Shown here: one piece after another, positions 25,551 to 34,137 of the stretch | How the letters are laid out: the number at the start of each line of letters is the position of its first letter | Numbering within the stretch: the first letter of the stretch is position 1 | DNA from: Thermogemmatispora carboxidivorans | Lineage (GTDB): Bacteria; Chloroflexota; Ktedonobacteria; Ktedonobacterales; Ktedonobacteraceae | NCBI RefSeq assembly: GCF_000702505.1 | Contig: NZ_JNIM01000001.1 | Coordinates: 2,232,001 to 2,296,000, forward strand | Length of the DNA: 64,000 nt | Direction of reading: 5' to 3' | The notes under the pieces: generated by a model | The model's input: the letters and a program-made list of their open reading frames with translations, nothing else | Told to the model about the DNA's origin: nothing | The model's database searches: none | Position numbers and translations under genes: made by a program

Positions 25551-26504
25551 CTAGACCTTCTCTGCCAATTGCTGCCCGAGGAGGCCAGTGGGACGGAAGA
25601 CCAGGATCAAGATCAGGATAGCGAAGACTACGGCATCCTGCCAGGCAACGCCGCCGTGTGGGAGACCAAAAGGAAGGTCGCGATCGGGGATGTAGGTCAC
25701 CAGGGCACGGATCAAGCCAATCAAGAGACCGCCGAGCATAGCACCAACCAGATTACCAATGCCTCCCAGCACAGCAGCAGTAAAGGCGAAGAGGCCCAGC
25801 TCAAAGCCAATGTTGAAGACCGTATTGTTAGTCGAGAGCAGGAACACAAAGCCCCCTGCCCCTGCGATACCTGCCCCGATAAAGAAGGTGATCGCAATCA
25901 CGCGGTCCACATTGACTCCCATCAGGGCCGCGGCCTCACGGTCTTGGGCTACAGCGCGCATAGCGCGCCCGATGCGGGTACTGGTGACCAGCCACTGCAG
26001 GCCCACCATCAGGATCAGGGCCACGATCAGCACAATGAGATCTGTATTGGTGATGTCGACGGAGCCGACACTATAGTGGACCAGGGGGACCAGGTAAGGC
26101 GCCGCAACCGGGTTAGGGCCAATGATGGCCTTGGCAATGTCTTCCAGTGCCAGCGAGACACCGATAGCTGAGATCAGCGGTGCCAGGCGGGGAGCGTTGC
26201 GTAGCGGACGGTAAGCGACACGCTCAATGAGCACGCCCAACAGGGCGCAGACAGCGATCGAAACCAGGCAGGTTGCGACCAGCATGAGCAGCATGCTGCC
26301 CAGAGGCATCTTAGAGACGTCGGACAGGTGAAAGACATTTGTTACCATGAACAGGCTTACCAGTGTGCCCATCATGAAGATATCGCCGTGAGCGAAATTA
26401 ATCAACTCGATGATCCCGTAGACCATCGTATAGCCCAGGGCGACCAGCGAATAAATCGACCCGATGACAAGCCCTTCGACGAGCAGTTGCAAAAACAGGG
26501 TCAT
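25551..26504 (-). CDS. livH: Branched-chain amino-acid ABC transporter permease LivH
   Basis: A 317-residue inner-membrane permease with eight or so hydrophobic helices. Family marks are LVIGSIYSLVALGYTMVYGIIELINFAHGDIFMMG at the N-terminus, ERVAYRPLRNAPRLAPLISAIG, and the ATPase-contact EAA-like loop RAMRAVAQDREAAALMGVNVDRVIAITF. Length and motif order are standard for LivH. AGGTGAGGTGCAGG lies upstream of the ATG. It is separated by 46 bases from livM and forms the translocation pore with it. Confidence 0.94.
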   Translation of the reverse strand: MTLFLQLLVEGLVIGSIYSLVALGYTMVYGIIELINFAHGDIFMMGTLVSLFMVTNVFHLSDVSKMPLGSMLLMLVATCLVSIAVCALLGVLIERVAYRPLRNAPRLAPLISAIGVSLALEDIAKAIIGPNPVAAPYLVPLVHYSVGSVDITNTDLIVLIVALILMVGLQWLVTSTRIGRAMRAVAQDREAAALMGVNVDRVIAITFFIGAGIAGAGGFVFLLSTNNTVFNIGFELGLFAFTAAVLGGIGNLVGAMLGGLLIGLIRALVTYIPDRDLPFGLPHGGVAWQDAVVFAILILILVFRPTGLLGQQLAEKV

Positions 26505-26802
26505 AAAACCTGCACCTCACCTTTTGCCAGTTTATGATACCAGCACCTGACGGGTAGGAGCAAGGCAAGAGATAGCACCAGTCAATACTTGGGGCTAGTT
26601 GGCTGATTGATGGGCTAGCGAGCTACCTGACTGACTTGGCTCTCTCCTGCCTTATCCAGCAAGGTCGGCTGAAGTGGGCAATGAGGACTACAGGGACAGC
26701 AGCAAACGCTGCAAGAGCGACAGGAGCCACAAAGACACCAGCCTGGGGAGAAACTTCAGCCAACCGAGGACAGCAACAGCTACAGCAAGTAGGAGTCTGA
26801 AA
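26505..26802. other. Non-coding stretch between livK and livH
   Basis: About 300 bases without a supported gene. The sequence is rich in short repeated words (ctgactgac, gctagc, ggctgat). The livK stop lies further on, so this is an intra-operon gap, with the structured element at 26803-26857 at its livK-proximal end. Such a layout can reduce expression of livH onward relative to the periplasmic binding protein. Confidence 0.4.
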
Positions 26803-26857
26803 GGCAGGTCAGTAGCGGTCTGGACCGACTGGACGGCACAGGCCTGACTGACCTGCC
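26803..26857 (-). terminator. Long stem-loop just after livK (attenuator or stabiliser)
   Basis: A perfect 11-base inverted repeat, GGCAGGTCAGT (26803-26813) and ACTGACCTGCC (26847-26857), encloses a smaller CGGTC/GACCG hairpin. It lies 19 bases downstream of the livK stop, inside the liv operon. Only TTTC follows on the minus strand, so partial termination or protection of the livK mRNA is more likely than complete termination. Confidence 0.5.
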
Positions 26858-26875
26858 TGCTCTTGTGCTGTGTTA

Positions 26876-28201
26876 CTACTGAACGGTGACGACTTCCTTC
26901 GCCTCCAGGTCTGGCTTGCCATTCACATTGGCGACCTGATAGACAGTGAAGATCTTGTTGGTCGTATCGCCGTTCTGGTCGAAGGAAATCTTGCCGGTGA
27001 TACCGTTATAGGTGATCGTCTTCAGCGCGTCGATGACCGCCTGACGGAAGACCTGAGCCTGAGCCGCATCGCTTGAGTCTTTCGGCGTGTGGGTCTTCGT
27101 CAGCGCCACCTTGATGGCCTGAATCAGGATATTCATGGAATCATAAGCGGCGGCGCTATAGGGTCCCACATCGCCGTACTTCGCCGTGTAGTTCTTAATG
27201 AAGGTCTGCGCGGCAGCGATCTTGGAGACATCTGGCGCGGCCACCGTCATATAGGCCTTGCCGCCCGAGGTGACGATCTGCTTATAGAAATCCGAGCTGC
27301 CAGTCAGACCATCGCCGCCCGCGAAGACTGAGTTCTTCAGCGTGGGGATAGTCATCATCTGCTGCTGGATCAACTGCCCTCCGGTGGAGTAGTTGCCACC
27401 GAAGTAGATCACATCGGGCTTGGAGGCTGCTGCTGCCGTCAGCAGGTTCAAATAAGAAGTGGTGCTCTTGACGCTGTGGCTCTTGCCGTCGACCACCGTG
27501 CCGCCCAGCTTTGTCCACTCCTGGACGAAGTACTTGGCGAGGCCGGCGCCGTAGGTCTCGGTATCGTCGATGACGTAGGCCGTGCGCAGATGCAACGTAT
27601 TATACAGGTAGTCCGCCATAGCGGGTCCCTGATGGTCGTCGGTGGCTGCGACGCGGAAGTAAGTCACCTTGCCTGTGGGGCGCAGCTTCGGAACCAGGTC
27701 ATTCGCTCCGGTGCAGCCCACATCGGCCCCTTCCTTGGTCAGACAGGGGTTGGTATTCGCCGGGCTGATCATTGCCAGCGGGGCCTGGTTAGCGATCGGC
27801 ATCTCCGCCTGCGCCACGTTACTGTTGAGCGGGCCGACCACGCCCGCCACCAGGGCATCGCCGACCAGAGCTTTCATGTTATTGGCGCCCTTCGTCGGAT
27901 CGTGGACGCCCGAGGCACCAACATCATCCTGGGGATCGAACTGCAGTTTATAGCCGGGGATCACATTGTTAGCATTGGCCTCATCAACAGCCAGGTGCGC
28001 TCCGTTCTCAGTCGATTTGCCAATACCAGCATCCGAGCCGCTGACTGGAAAATCAGTGGCCACCTTGATGATGGTGGACCCCTGCGACGTGCTGGTGCCC
28101 GTGCCTGTTGTCGTCGTGCCGGCTCCGCAGGCTACCAGCATTGCTATGAGCAAGGGTATGCCCATCGTCAGAGCCATGAAGCGTAGCCAGTTTCTCTTCA
28201 T
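26876..28201 (-). CDS. livK: Branched-chain amino-acid ABC transporter substrate-binding lipoprotein
   Basis: A 441-residue periplasmic-binding-protein type I solute receptor. The N-terminus MKRNWLRFMALTMGIPLLIAML leads to a lipobox LVAC at about residue 25, then a Thr/Gly/Ser-rich linker (GAGTTTTGTGTSTS). Mature features include DFPVSGSDAGIGKSTENGAHLAVDEAN, GVVGPLNSNVAQAEMPIANQAPLAMISPANT and YVIDDTETYGAGLAKYFVQEW. The frame is open 30 codons upstream, but AAGGAGG lies ten bases before ATG 28199-28201, and this start gives the signal peptide. It is the first gene of the liv operon, expected to be the most expressed. The ligand may be a branched-chain amino acid or related compound. Confidence 0.93.
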   Translation of the reverse strand: MKRNWLRFMALTMGIPLLIAMLVACGAGTTTTGTGTSTSQGSTIIKVATDFPVSGSDAGIGKSTENGAHLAVDEANANNVIPGYKLQFDPQDDVGASGVHDPTKGANNMKALVGDALVAGVVGPLNSNVAQAEMPIANQAPLAMISPANTNPCLTKEGADVGCTGANDLVPKLRPTGKVTYFRVAATDDHQGPAMADYLYNTLHLRTAYVIDDTETYGAGLAKYFVQEWTKLGGTVVDGKSHSVKSTTSYLNLLTAAAASKPDVIYFGGNYSTGGQLIQQQMMTIPTLKNSVFAGGDGLTGSSDFYKQIVTSGGKAYMTVAAPDVSKIAAAQTFIKNYTAKYGDVGPYSAAAYDSMNILIQAIKVALTKTHTPKDSSDAAQAQVFRQAVIDALKTITYNGITGKISFDQNGDTTNKIFTVYQVANVNGKPDLEAKEVVTVQ

Positions 28202-28439
28202 GGAAGAACAGCCTCCTTCGCAAATACCAGGTCTGCACCGCGCAAAGCGGGTGACAGCAGGGCGGTGAGCGCAACTTTTTGGGGAGCGCACAAATTCACC
28301 CCCTACGAGACATTACGCTATGGTCCTGGTAAAACCTCACACGGCCTTGCTTTCACCGTCCCATCACCCTTCTGCTGACCTGACCTGGATTTGCCTCCAG
28401 CAGGATATGTGGCTTGCAAGATCAACCAGGCTGGTAGAT
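28202..28439 (-). promoter_or_regulatory. Long 5' leader of the liv operon
   Basis: About 238 transcribed bases are expected between the promoter at 28446-28475 and the livK ATG. I see no known riboswitch consensus. The length alone suggests post-transcriptional control. Confidence 0.35.
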
Positions 28440-28445
28440 GGGCTG

Positions 28446-28475
28446 ATTATAAAGAACCCCAGTTTTCTCTGTCAA
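28446..28475 (-). promoter_or_regulatory. Consensus housekeeping promoter of the liv operon
   Basis: On the minus strand, a perfect TTGACA (28470-28475), 18 bases, then a perfect TATAAT (28446-28451). Transcription should start near 28439. Both hexamers match the sigma-70/SigA consensus exactly. Confidence 0.8.
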
Positions 28476-28603
28476 TATCTTCTTTATGCTTCCATTCTGG
28501 AACTTCTGTTTCACTCTGCTCTATCCTTTCCCACCTCGCTTCACTCGACCCGGTGGGCCTGTCTTGAGCGCGCCTTCCCATCCCTTTTCTGGCCCGTGGG
28601 GTG

Positions 28604-28609
28604 TATACT
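28604..28609 (+). promoter_or_regulatory. Possible -10 element for the sugar isomerase gene
   Basis: TATACT lies about 100 bases before the isomerase start. No convincing -35 lies 16-18 bases upstream, so the element could depend on an activator. Confidence 0.3.
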
Positions 28610-28708
28610 TAAAGATGGATCGGCGATTGCTTCCTGGGCAACGGGGGCCAGACAGACAGAACCGTACCGGGAGACAGTCCACCGGAATCTCATTCTAAGG
28701 AGGGAGCA

Positions 28709-29773
28709 GTGGAACAACAAGCCGTCAAAAACAGCGTTGGGATTTGGGCCTTTGGCCCCAACGTCACACGCTTTGTCCCCCCTGGCTACCATCCCGAGGT
28801 GGCTGATGAGGACATGGTCACGCGCACGAAGCGCGTGGTTGATGGACTGGCCGATCTGGTTGATGGCCTCGAGTACCATTATCCGGGTGAGATCAACGAG
28901 GACACTGTCGAGGCCATTAAGGCCGCTTTAGGCCCAATGGATATCTATTGCATTGCCGCTGGCCTTCACACCGACCCCACCTATAAGCTCGGGGCCTTCA
29001 TTAACCCTGATCCCGCTCTACGCCGTCGTGGTATCGAAACCCTCAAGCGTGGGGTCGATCTGGCCGCCGCTCTGGGCGCCAATTTCATTATCTGGCCGGG
29101 GGCTGAGGGCTATAACTATAACTTCCAGCGCGACTATGCCCGCACCTGGGACCTCTTTGTCGAAGGCGTGGGTGAGGTTGTCGCCCATGCTGCTTCCAAG
29201 GGTGTCAAGGTCTTCTTGGAGCATAAGAATAGTGAACCAGCCATGAATATCCTGATGCGCAATATCGCTGCCTGTCTCTATACCATCGAGCGCATCGGGC
29301 GTCTGGGTGTCGATACTTCGCGGTTGCTGGTCAATATGGATTGGCAGCACCTGATCATGAATGGGGAAAACCTGGCGGAGTACGCTGCCCTCTTACATGC
29401 TGAGGGGCGCCTGGGTCATCAGCATGCCAACTCGGGCTGGGGTACCTTTGACGACGATAACATGGTTGGCGCTTCTTTCTTTATGCAGACCCTGGAACTG
29501 GCTATGACCCTGCAAGATGTCGGCTATGGTCAGCATGGCGAGCGCATCGGCTACGATCTCTATCCCTACACCGAAGACCAGATTGCGGCGGTGCGTCGCT
29601 CGGTCCTGCACTGGGCCTTTATCGATGACCTGGCGCGCAAAATCGATCGTCAGGCGCTTGCCGAGGCGCGGGCGCGTGCCGATGCTGTTGAGGGCTATCG
29701 CATCGTCTATGAGACGCTAGGTCTGGACCAGGCCTATATCGAGCGCATCATTCAGCAGCGTAAGAGGCGCTAA
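28709..29773 (+). CDS. TIM-barrel sugar isomerase, candidate xylose isomerase
   Basis: A 354-residue xylose-isomerase-like (AP_endonuc_2) TIM-barrel protein. Likely metal ligands and catalytic residues are the glutamate in FLEHKNSEP, the Asp/His in LVNMDWQHLI, the histidines in GHQHANSGWGTFDDDN, and the aspartate in GYDLYPYTED. The immediate downstream gene is xylulokinase, so aldose-ketose isomerisation of D-xylose is the simplest role. L-rhamnose- or other-sugar isomerases share this fold. Start GTG 28709 has AAGGAGG directly upstream. It is smaller than classical XylA (about 390-440 residues) and lacks the XylA signature sequences. The spacing to xylB is about 175 bases, suggesting an operon. 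Confidence 0.65.
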   Translation: MEQQAVKNSVGIWAFGPNVTRFVPPGYHPEVADEDMVTRTKRVVDGLADLVDGLEYHYPGEINEDTVEAIKAALGPMDIYCIAAGLHTDPTYKLGAFINPDPALRRRGIETLKRGVDLAAALGANFIIWPGAEGYNYNFQRDYARTWDLFVEGVGEVVAHAASKGVKVFLEHKNSEPAMNILMRNIAACLYTIERIGRLGVDTSRLLVNMDWQHLIMNGENLAEYAALLHAEGRLGHQHANSGWGTFDDDNMVGASFFMQTLELAMTLQDVGYGQHGERIGYDLYPYTEDQIAAVRRSVLHWAFIDDLARKIDRQALAEARARADAVEGYRIVYETLGLDQAYIERIIQQRKRR

Positions 29774-29949
29774 GGAGCACGACACGGGTTGAAAGGTGAC
29801 AGCAGAGGAGGGTCTTTGTGTGGTTGACCGTACCAGGCTGACAGCCAGGTAAAGACCTGCATTCATCTGGCTGCCAGGAGGCTGATCCTGGTGCGACGAG
29901 CAGACGCAAGACCCTGCTCTGCTGATCTATTTTCCCAGGATGCATGGCA

Positions 29950-31497
29950 ATGGAAGCGCTACTTGGTATTGATCTAGGCACCACTGGCGTGAAAGCGGCC
30001 ATCTTTGCGGCGGCGGATGGCCGTCCTCTGGCCTCGGCTTTTGTGGACTATCCGCTCTTTCATCCACGTCCCGGCTGGGCCGAGCAGAATCCGGCTGACT
30101 GGTGGCAAGCGACGCTGAAGGCAATTCGCGCCTGTCTGGAGCAAGCGGCCAGGGCTGGGGTGCAGCCCACAGAGGTGCGTGGCGTGGGTCTCTCTGGCCA
30201 GATGCACGGCATCGTGCTCTTGGATGAGGCAGCTCAGGTGATTCGTCCTTGCATCATCTGGGCTGATCAGCGCAGCGAGCCGCAATGTCGCTGGATGACC
30301 GAGCGTGTGGGGGCTACGCGGCTGATCGAGTTGGTCTCTAATCCAGCTCTGACGGGGTTCTCGGCGCCCAAGCTTCTCTGGGTGCGCGAGCATGAGCCGG
30401 AGCTGTTTGCGCGTGTTCGTGCTGTCCTGTTACCCAAGGACTATCTCCGTTATCGCCTGACTGGGACGATGGCGATGGAGATCTCCGATGCTGCTGGGAC
30501 CTGTTTGCTGAATGTGGCTGAGGGAAGCTGGTCACCTGAAGTATTGGAGGCTCTTGAGCTGGACCCTGCACTGTTGCCGCCGGTGGTGCCGGCGGATGGT
30601 GTCGCTGGTACGATTACAGAGGAGGTGGCTGCTCTCACGGGGCTGCCCGCTGGTACGCCAGTTGCCGGTGGGGGAGCTGATAACGCCTGTGGAGCGGTTG
30701 GTAATGGTGTGGTGCGGTCTGGCCTGGCCCTGGTTTCGATCGGCACCAGTGGGGTTGTGCTGGCTCATGCTGAGGCCCCACATGTCGATCGCTCAGGTCC
30801 GATACCCCGCATTCACACTTTTAATCATGCCGTGCCGCGAGCCTGGTATCTGATGGGGGTCACCCAGGGGGCAGGTCTCTCGTTGCGCTGGGTACGCGAC
30901 TATCTGGGGCTGTCTGAGCGGGCCCTGGAGCGTTGGAGCGGTCTGGATGCCTATGAGCTGCTCACGCGTGAAGCGGAGAGTGCGCCACCTGGCTGCGAGG
31001 GACTACTTTTCCTGCCCTATCTACAAGGGGAGCGCACGCCACATCTGGATGCCTACGCCCGTGGCGGTTGGATTGGCCTGACTGCTGCTCATGATCGCCG
31101 CCACCTCATTCGGGCCGTACTGGAGGGAGTGGCCTTTAGTCTCAAGGACTGCTTCACCATTATTGCGGCTCAAGGTTTGCAGCTAGAGCAGGTGCGGGCC
31201 ACCGGGGGAGGCGCCAGGAGTCCTCTCTGGCGGCAAATTATTGCCGATGTCTTGGGTGTGGAGCTGGCTGTAACCAATGCCAGCGAGGGGCCAGCCTTCG
31301 GAGCGGCATTGCTGGCGGGTGTGGCGGCAGGCATCTATCCCTCGCTCGAGGCAGCCTGCGAGGCCACGGTCAGAGTGATCGAAAGCACAGCTCCTCGGCC
31401 TGAGCTGGTCTCGCTCTACGCTCGCTTCTATGAGCAATATCGTGCGCTCTATCCCGCTCTCAGGACCGTCTTTCATGCCCTGGCTGGTCTGAGTTAG
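29950..31497 (+). CDS. xylB: Xylulokinase
   Basis: A 515-residue FGGY-family kinase that phosphorylates D-xylulose. The N-terminal ATPase motif is LGIDLGTTGVKAAIF, the substrate loop is VGLSGQMHGIVLLD, and PCIIWADQRSE follows. Domain II shows GGGADNACGAVGNGV with the catalytic aspartate, VSIGTSGVVLAH, LPYLQGERTPHLDAYARGG and the adenine-binding ATGGGARSPLWRQI. The SGQMHG sequence is characteristic of xylulokinase rather than glycerol or gluconate kinase. ATG 29950 has AGGA nine bases upstream. ATG 29944, two codons earlier, is possible. It is paired with the upstream isomerase. Confidence 0.93.
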   Translation: MEALLGIDLGTTGVKAAIFAAADGRPLASAFVDYPLFHPRPGWAEQNPADWWQATLKAIRACLEQAARAGVQPTEVRGVGLSGQMHGIVLLDEAAQVIRPCIIWADQRSEPQCRWMTERVGATRLIELVSNPALTGFSAPKLLWVREHEPELFARVRAVLLPKDYLRYRLTGTMAMEISDAAGTCLLNVAEGSWSPEVLEALELDPALLPPVVPADGVAGTITEEVAALTGLPAGTPVAGGGADNACGAVGNGVVRSGLALVSIGTSGVVLAHAEAPHVDRSGPIPRIHTFNHAVPRAWYLMGVTQGAGLSLRWVRDYLGLSERALERWSGLDAYELLTREAESAPPGCEGLLFLPYLQGERTPHLDAYARGGWIGLTAAHDRRHLIRAVLEGVAFSLKDCFTIIAAQGLQLEQVRATGGGARSPLWRQIIADVLGVELAVTNASEGPAFGAALLAGVAAGIYPSLEAACEATVRVIESTAPRPELVSLYARFYEQYRALYPALRTVFHALAGLS

Positions 31498-31598
31498 GCC
31501 CGGCCCTTCTGGCTCTCAAAAGACAGGCTGAGATAGTGGTCATTCGTTCTCAGCGTGGCTGGCAGCCGAAAGGCAGAAGCGTCCAGGGAGCTAAGGGA

Positions 31599-31700
31599 GG
31601 AGCACGCCGGTCGCGGTTCCCGGTTCTGTCTGGTACTGTTCTCTGACTGCGCTGGTGGGTGTAACCAGCACGCGCCGGCGTGCTCCCCTATGTTTTGTTT
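31599..31700 (+). terminator. Nested stem-loop terminator after xylB
   Basis: A perfect 12-base inverted repeat, GGAGCACGCCGG (31599-31610) and CCGGCGTGCTCC (31675-31686), encloses a smaller GCTGGT/ACCAGC hairpin (31651-31669). The right arm is followed by CCTATGTTTTGTTT. It lies about 100 bases after the xylB stop and just before the converging small membrane gene. Confidence 0.6.
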
Positions 31701-31707
31701 AGGGGGC

Positions 31708-31998
31708 TCAACGCCTGGAGCTTATCAGTCGGGCCAGCTGTCCAAGAAGGGCGCAGAGTGCTGCTATCAGCAGCAAGGCAGTGATCGCGATGAAAAGGTA
31801 CCACTCGCCGCTGGCGTCCAGCAGCACATAGGCCACGGGTAACAGCAGCACACCGCTCAGGGCCAGCTCCAGGCAGAAGCGGGCCAGGCTAGACAAGGAG
31901 AAGCCGTGCTCAACAAAGCTATCGATTGCCAGTCCTGTGAACATAAGCGCGGCCAGGGTGAAGGCAAACAGTGGGATCAGCGTCAGGTTATCCAGCAT
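31708..31998 (-). CDS. Small membrane protein of unknown function
   Basis: A 96-residue hydrophobic protein with three probable helices: LTLIPLFAFTLAALMFTGLA (residues 4-24), a second around residues 40-61 (LELALSGVLLLPVAYVLL) and a third around 66-91 (WYLFIAITALLLIAALCALLG). The short Arg-ending tail (ARLISSRR) is probably cytoplasmic. GGAGGAGA lies 13 bases upstream of the ATG. I recognise no family. Confidence 0.6.
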   Translation of the reverse strand: MLDNLTLIPLFAFTLAALMFTGLAIDSFVEHGFSLSSLARFCLELALSGVLLLPVAYVLLDASGEWYLFIAITALLLIAALCALLGQLARLISSRR

Positions 31999-32170
31999 GC
32001 TTCTGTTCCCATCTCCTCCCGATCCTGTTCAGGCGCAGGCATCATGCGGCGACTGCATTTACTTACAGTGTAGCTGATCGGGGGCTGTCTGACAACAATG
32101 AAGCGGCACGAGCCGTCTGACCAGGTTGTCGATATACAAAAAAGGAGAGTCGCAGACAGGGGGCTAAGGA

Positions 32171-32836
32171 ATGGCATGGTTTGATCAATGGCTCACACCG
32201 GAGCTACGGGCGCTGCGCGAGCGCATACTTCATCATCCTTTCTGGAGCGGGATTGAAGCGGGCACGCTTGCCAGGGAGAGGCTAGGCCTCTTTGCCTTAC
32301 AGGACTGGCTCATTGTCCGCGATGCCTATCGTCTTGATGGTCTGGCCATTGCGCGGGCCGCTCCCCATTTAGAGCTACAGGAGATGCTCATCGATAAACT
32401 AGCAGCTAAGAAAGGGGGCCCTGAGCTGCTGCTGCGCTTCGGCACGGGGGTCGGCGTACCACGGACGGCCTTTGCCCAGGTTGAGCCGTTAGCCGCCTGT
32501 CAGGCGCTGCTCAACTTCTTTTACTGGGTTCTCGAAACGGGTACCCCTATAGAATGGCTGGCAGCAGTAGGGGCCAGCGAAGAAGTCTTTGCCCGGCTTT
32601 GTCTGCGTATCTACCCGGCGCTCATGCGACATTACAACCTGGAGGCTTCGCAGGTAGCCTTTTTCAGTGCCCATCTGGCCATCAGCGAACAGCTCACCCC
32701 TCTGGAGCGCTGGCTCAGCGAGCAAGACCTGGGGCTGGCAGAGCATCAGCATCTGGCCCGCGTGATACATCTCAGCCATCAATACGAATTACAGTTTTAC
32801 GATGCCGTACTCCAGGCGCCGCTCGCCTCCTCCTGA
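32171..32836 (+). CDS. TenA/PqqC-like haem-oxygenase-fold protein
   Basis: A 221-residue all-helical protein. Conserved-looking elements are the N-terminal ILHHPFWSGIEAGTLARERLGLFALQDW, the central LLRFGTGVGVP, and the C-terminal AFFSAHLAISEQLTPLERWLSEQ and HLSHQYELQFYDAVL. This pattern matches the TenA/THI-4/PqqC superfamily of haem-oxygenase-fold proteins, which includes thiaminases, PqqC and CADD-type metal oxygenases. No thi or pqq gene is nearby, so its substrate is open. AAAGGAGAG lies about 21 bases before ATG 32171, longer than ideal. No later start keeps the domain intact. Confidence 0.65.
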   Translation: MAWFDQWLTPELRALRERILHHPFWSGIEAGTLARERLGLFALQDWLIVRDAYRLDGLAIARAAPHLELQEMLIDKLAAKKGGPELLLRFGTGVGVPRTAFAQVEPLAACQALLNFFYWVLETGTPIEWLAAVGASEEVFARLCLRIYPALMRHYNLEASQVAFFSAHLAISEQLTPLERWLSEQDLGLAEHQHLARVIHLSHQYELQFYDAVLQAPLASS

Positions 32837-33078
32837 TGCCTACCGAACGGACAGGCAGCAGAGCAGGCGTTTCGACGCCTGGGGTGGCTTCTCTCTCTCA
32901 AGCCACGGCAGGGGAGGGGTGAGCCGGAGCCGGAGCGCTGACTCAGAAGAGCCTCTCTGAGCGGCGATTGATTGAAGATAAGGAGCACACGCAGGCTGTC
33001 GGCGGCTTGGCGAGAGCGGGGGAGAACCATGACAAAGTGGCGGCCCGCGCCCGTAGAAACGCTTTGCCGGCTGCCTGG

Positions 33079-33939
33079 TCAGGCGTCCTTGATAGCCACC
33101 ATCTGGAGCCACATGCGCGGAACCTCCTGTACTCCAAGCTCCTGGCCAGCCTCATAGACTGCCACTGCCAGCGCCTGGGCGCCGATGGGCAGAGGCACAC
33201 CGGGCAGAGCCCCTTCGATAAAGAGCCAATACTGACCCAGGTCCTTCCAGGCGTCGAGTGAGATCGACACCTGTCTCTGTGTCATCTCCACACGGCTGAA
33301 CCCCCCGTCGCGGAAAAGCGCAGCGTATTCCTCGGGAGAAAGCCACTGCATTGCCTGAGCTTTGGTCTCGCGCGAGGGACGAATATCCGGGTGGGTCTTG
33401 CGTAGCCAGCCCACAGCGCGGCGAGTCCACATCCGATAGAAGCGCTCGCTTCCTGCGACATACGTGCCCTCATAAAAGGCGCTGTTGCAAGCGAAGATCC
33501 CGCCTGGGCGCAGAATAGCTGCGATCTGACGGAAAGCGGTCAGCTTATCGGCGACCAGATGGATGGCGTTGCAGAAGAAGGCCATATCAACGTTCTGCAC
33601 AATGCGTGGTAAGTCTTCGCTTTCGCCCTGGATAAACTCGGCCTGCATACCCAGGGCCTCCATGCTTTTATGGGCGCGACGCAGGGCTTCCGCCGAAGGA
33701 TCGACGCCGATCAGGCGCGCCTGTCGTCCGCGGCGAGTCAGCTCCTCGGCGATCAGGCGGGTGACCGCGCCGGTGCCGCAAGCCATATCGACAATAGTCA
33801 AGGGCTGCTCGTGAGGTTGATCCTCCAGGTGAGCCAGGGCCTGCTGCACGAGTGCGCGGTTAATCTCGGTATAGAAGTGGTGTGCGGCGAACGGTTCAAA
33901 CGTAAACTGGTTAGTTTCCTCGGTTTCAATCAAGCCCAT
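33079..33939 (-). CDS. Class I SAM-dependent methyltransferase
   Basis: A 286-residue methyltransferase. Motif I is TIVDMACGTGAVTRLIAEEL, then ARLIGVDPSAEALRRA, then GESEDLPRIVQNVDMAFFCNAIHLV and AAILRPGGIFACNSAF. ATG 33937-33939 has AGGAGG eight bases upstream and gives the N-terminus MGLIETEETNQFTFEPFAAHHFY. The reading frame continues 19 codons upstream but without an SD. The C-terminal domain (KAQAMQWLSPEEYAALFRDGGF) is a typical helical cap. The target is unknown. The gene reads away from the TenA-like gene and follows fabG after 200 bases. Confidence 0.83.
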   Translation of the reverse strand: MGLIETEETNQFTFEPFAAHHFYTEINRALVQQALAHLEDQPHEQPLTIVDMACGTGAVTRLIAEELTRRGRQARLIGVDPSAEALRRAHKSMEALGMQAEFIQGESEDLPRIVQNVDMAFFCNAIHLVADKLTAFRQIAAILRPGGIFACNSAFYEGTYVAGSERFYRMWTRRAVGWLRKTHPDIRPSRETKAQAMQWLSPEEYAALFRDGGFSRVEMTQRQVSISLDAWKDLGQYWLFIEGALPGVPLPIGAQALAVAVYEAGQELGVQEVPRMWLQMVAIKDA

Positions 33940-34137
33940 CAGTTGAGCCTCCTGAGCTGGTGTCGGTGTTATCGAATTAGAGCAAGTTCGCCCCAAAATT
34001 GTTTCAAGATCAGGGGCCCTGCGCCGAAAATTCTCCGGTGAAGGCGAGGGAGAGTCGAGCAGGGCGGCAAGAAAGAAGCCAGCAACAGAGGGATTGATCG
34101 AAACCGAGGAGCCAATGGAGAGAGGGAGGCCGGCTGA

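Noticed and set aside
31599-31686. Inverted repeat as a mobile-element terminal repeat
   Set aside because: The 12-base arms are only 64 bases apart with no coding sequence between them. A nested terminator after xylB is simpler.
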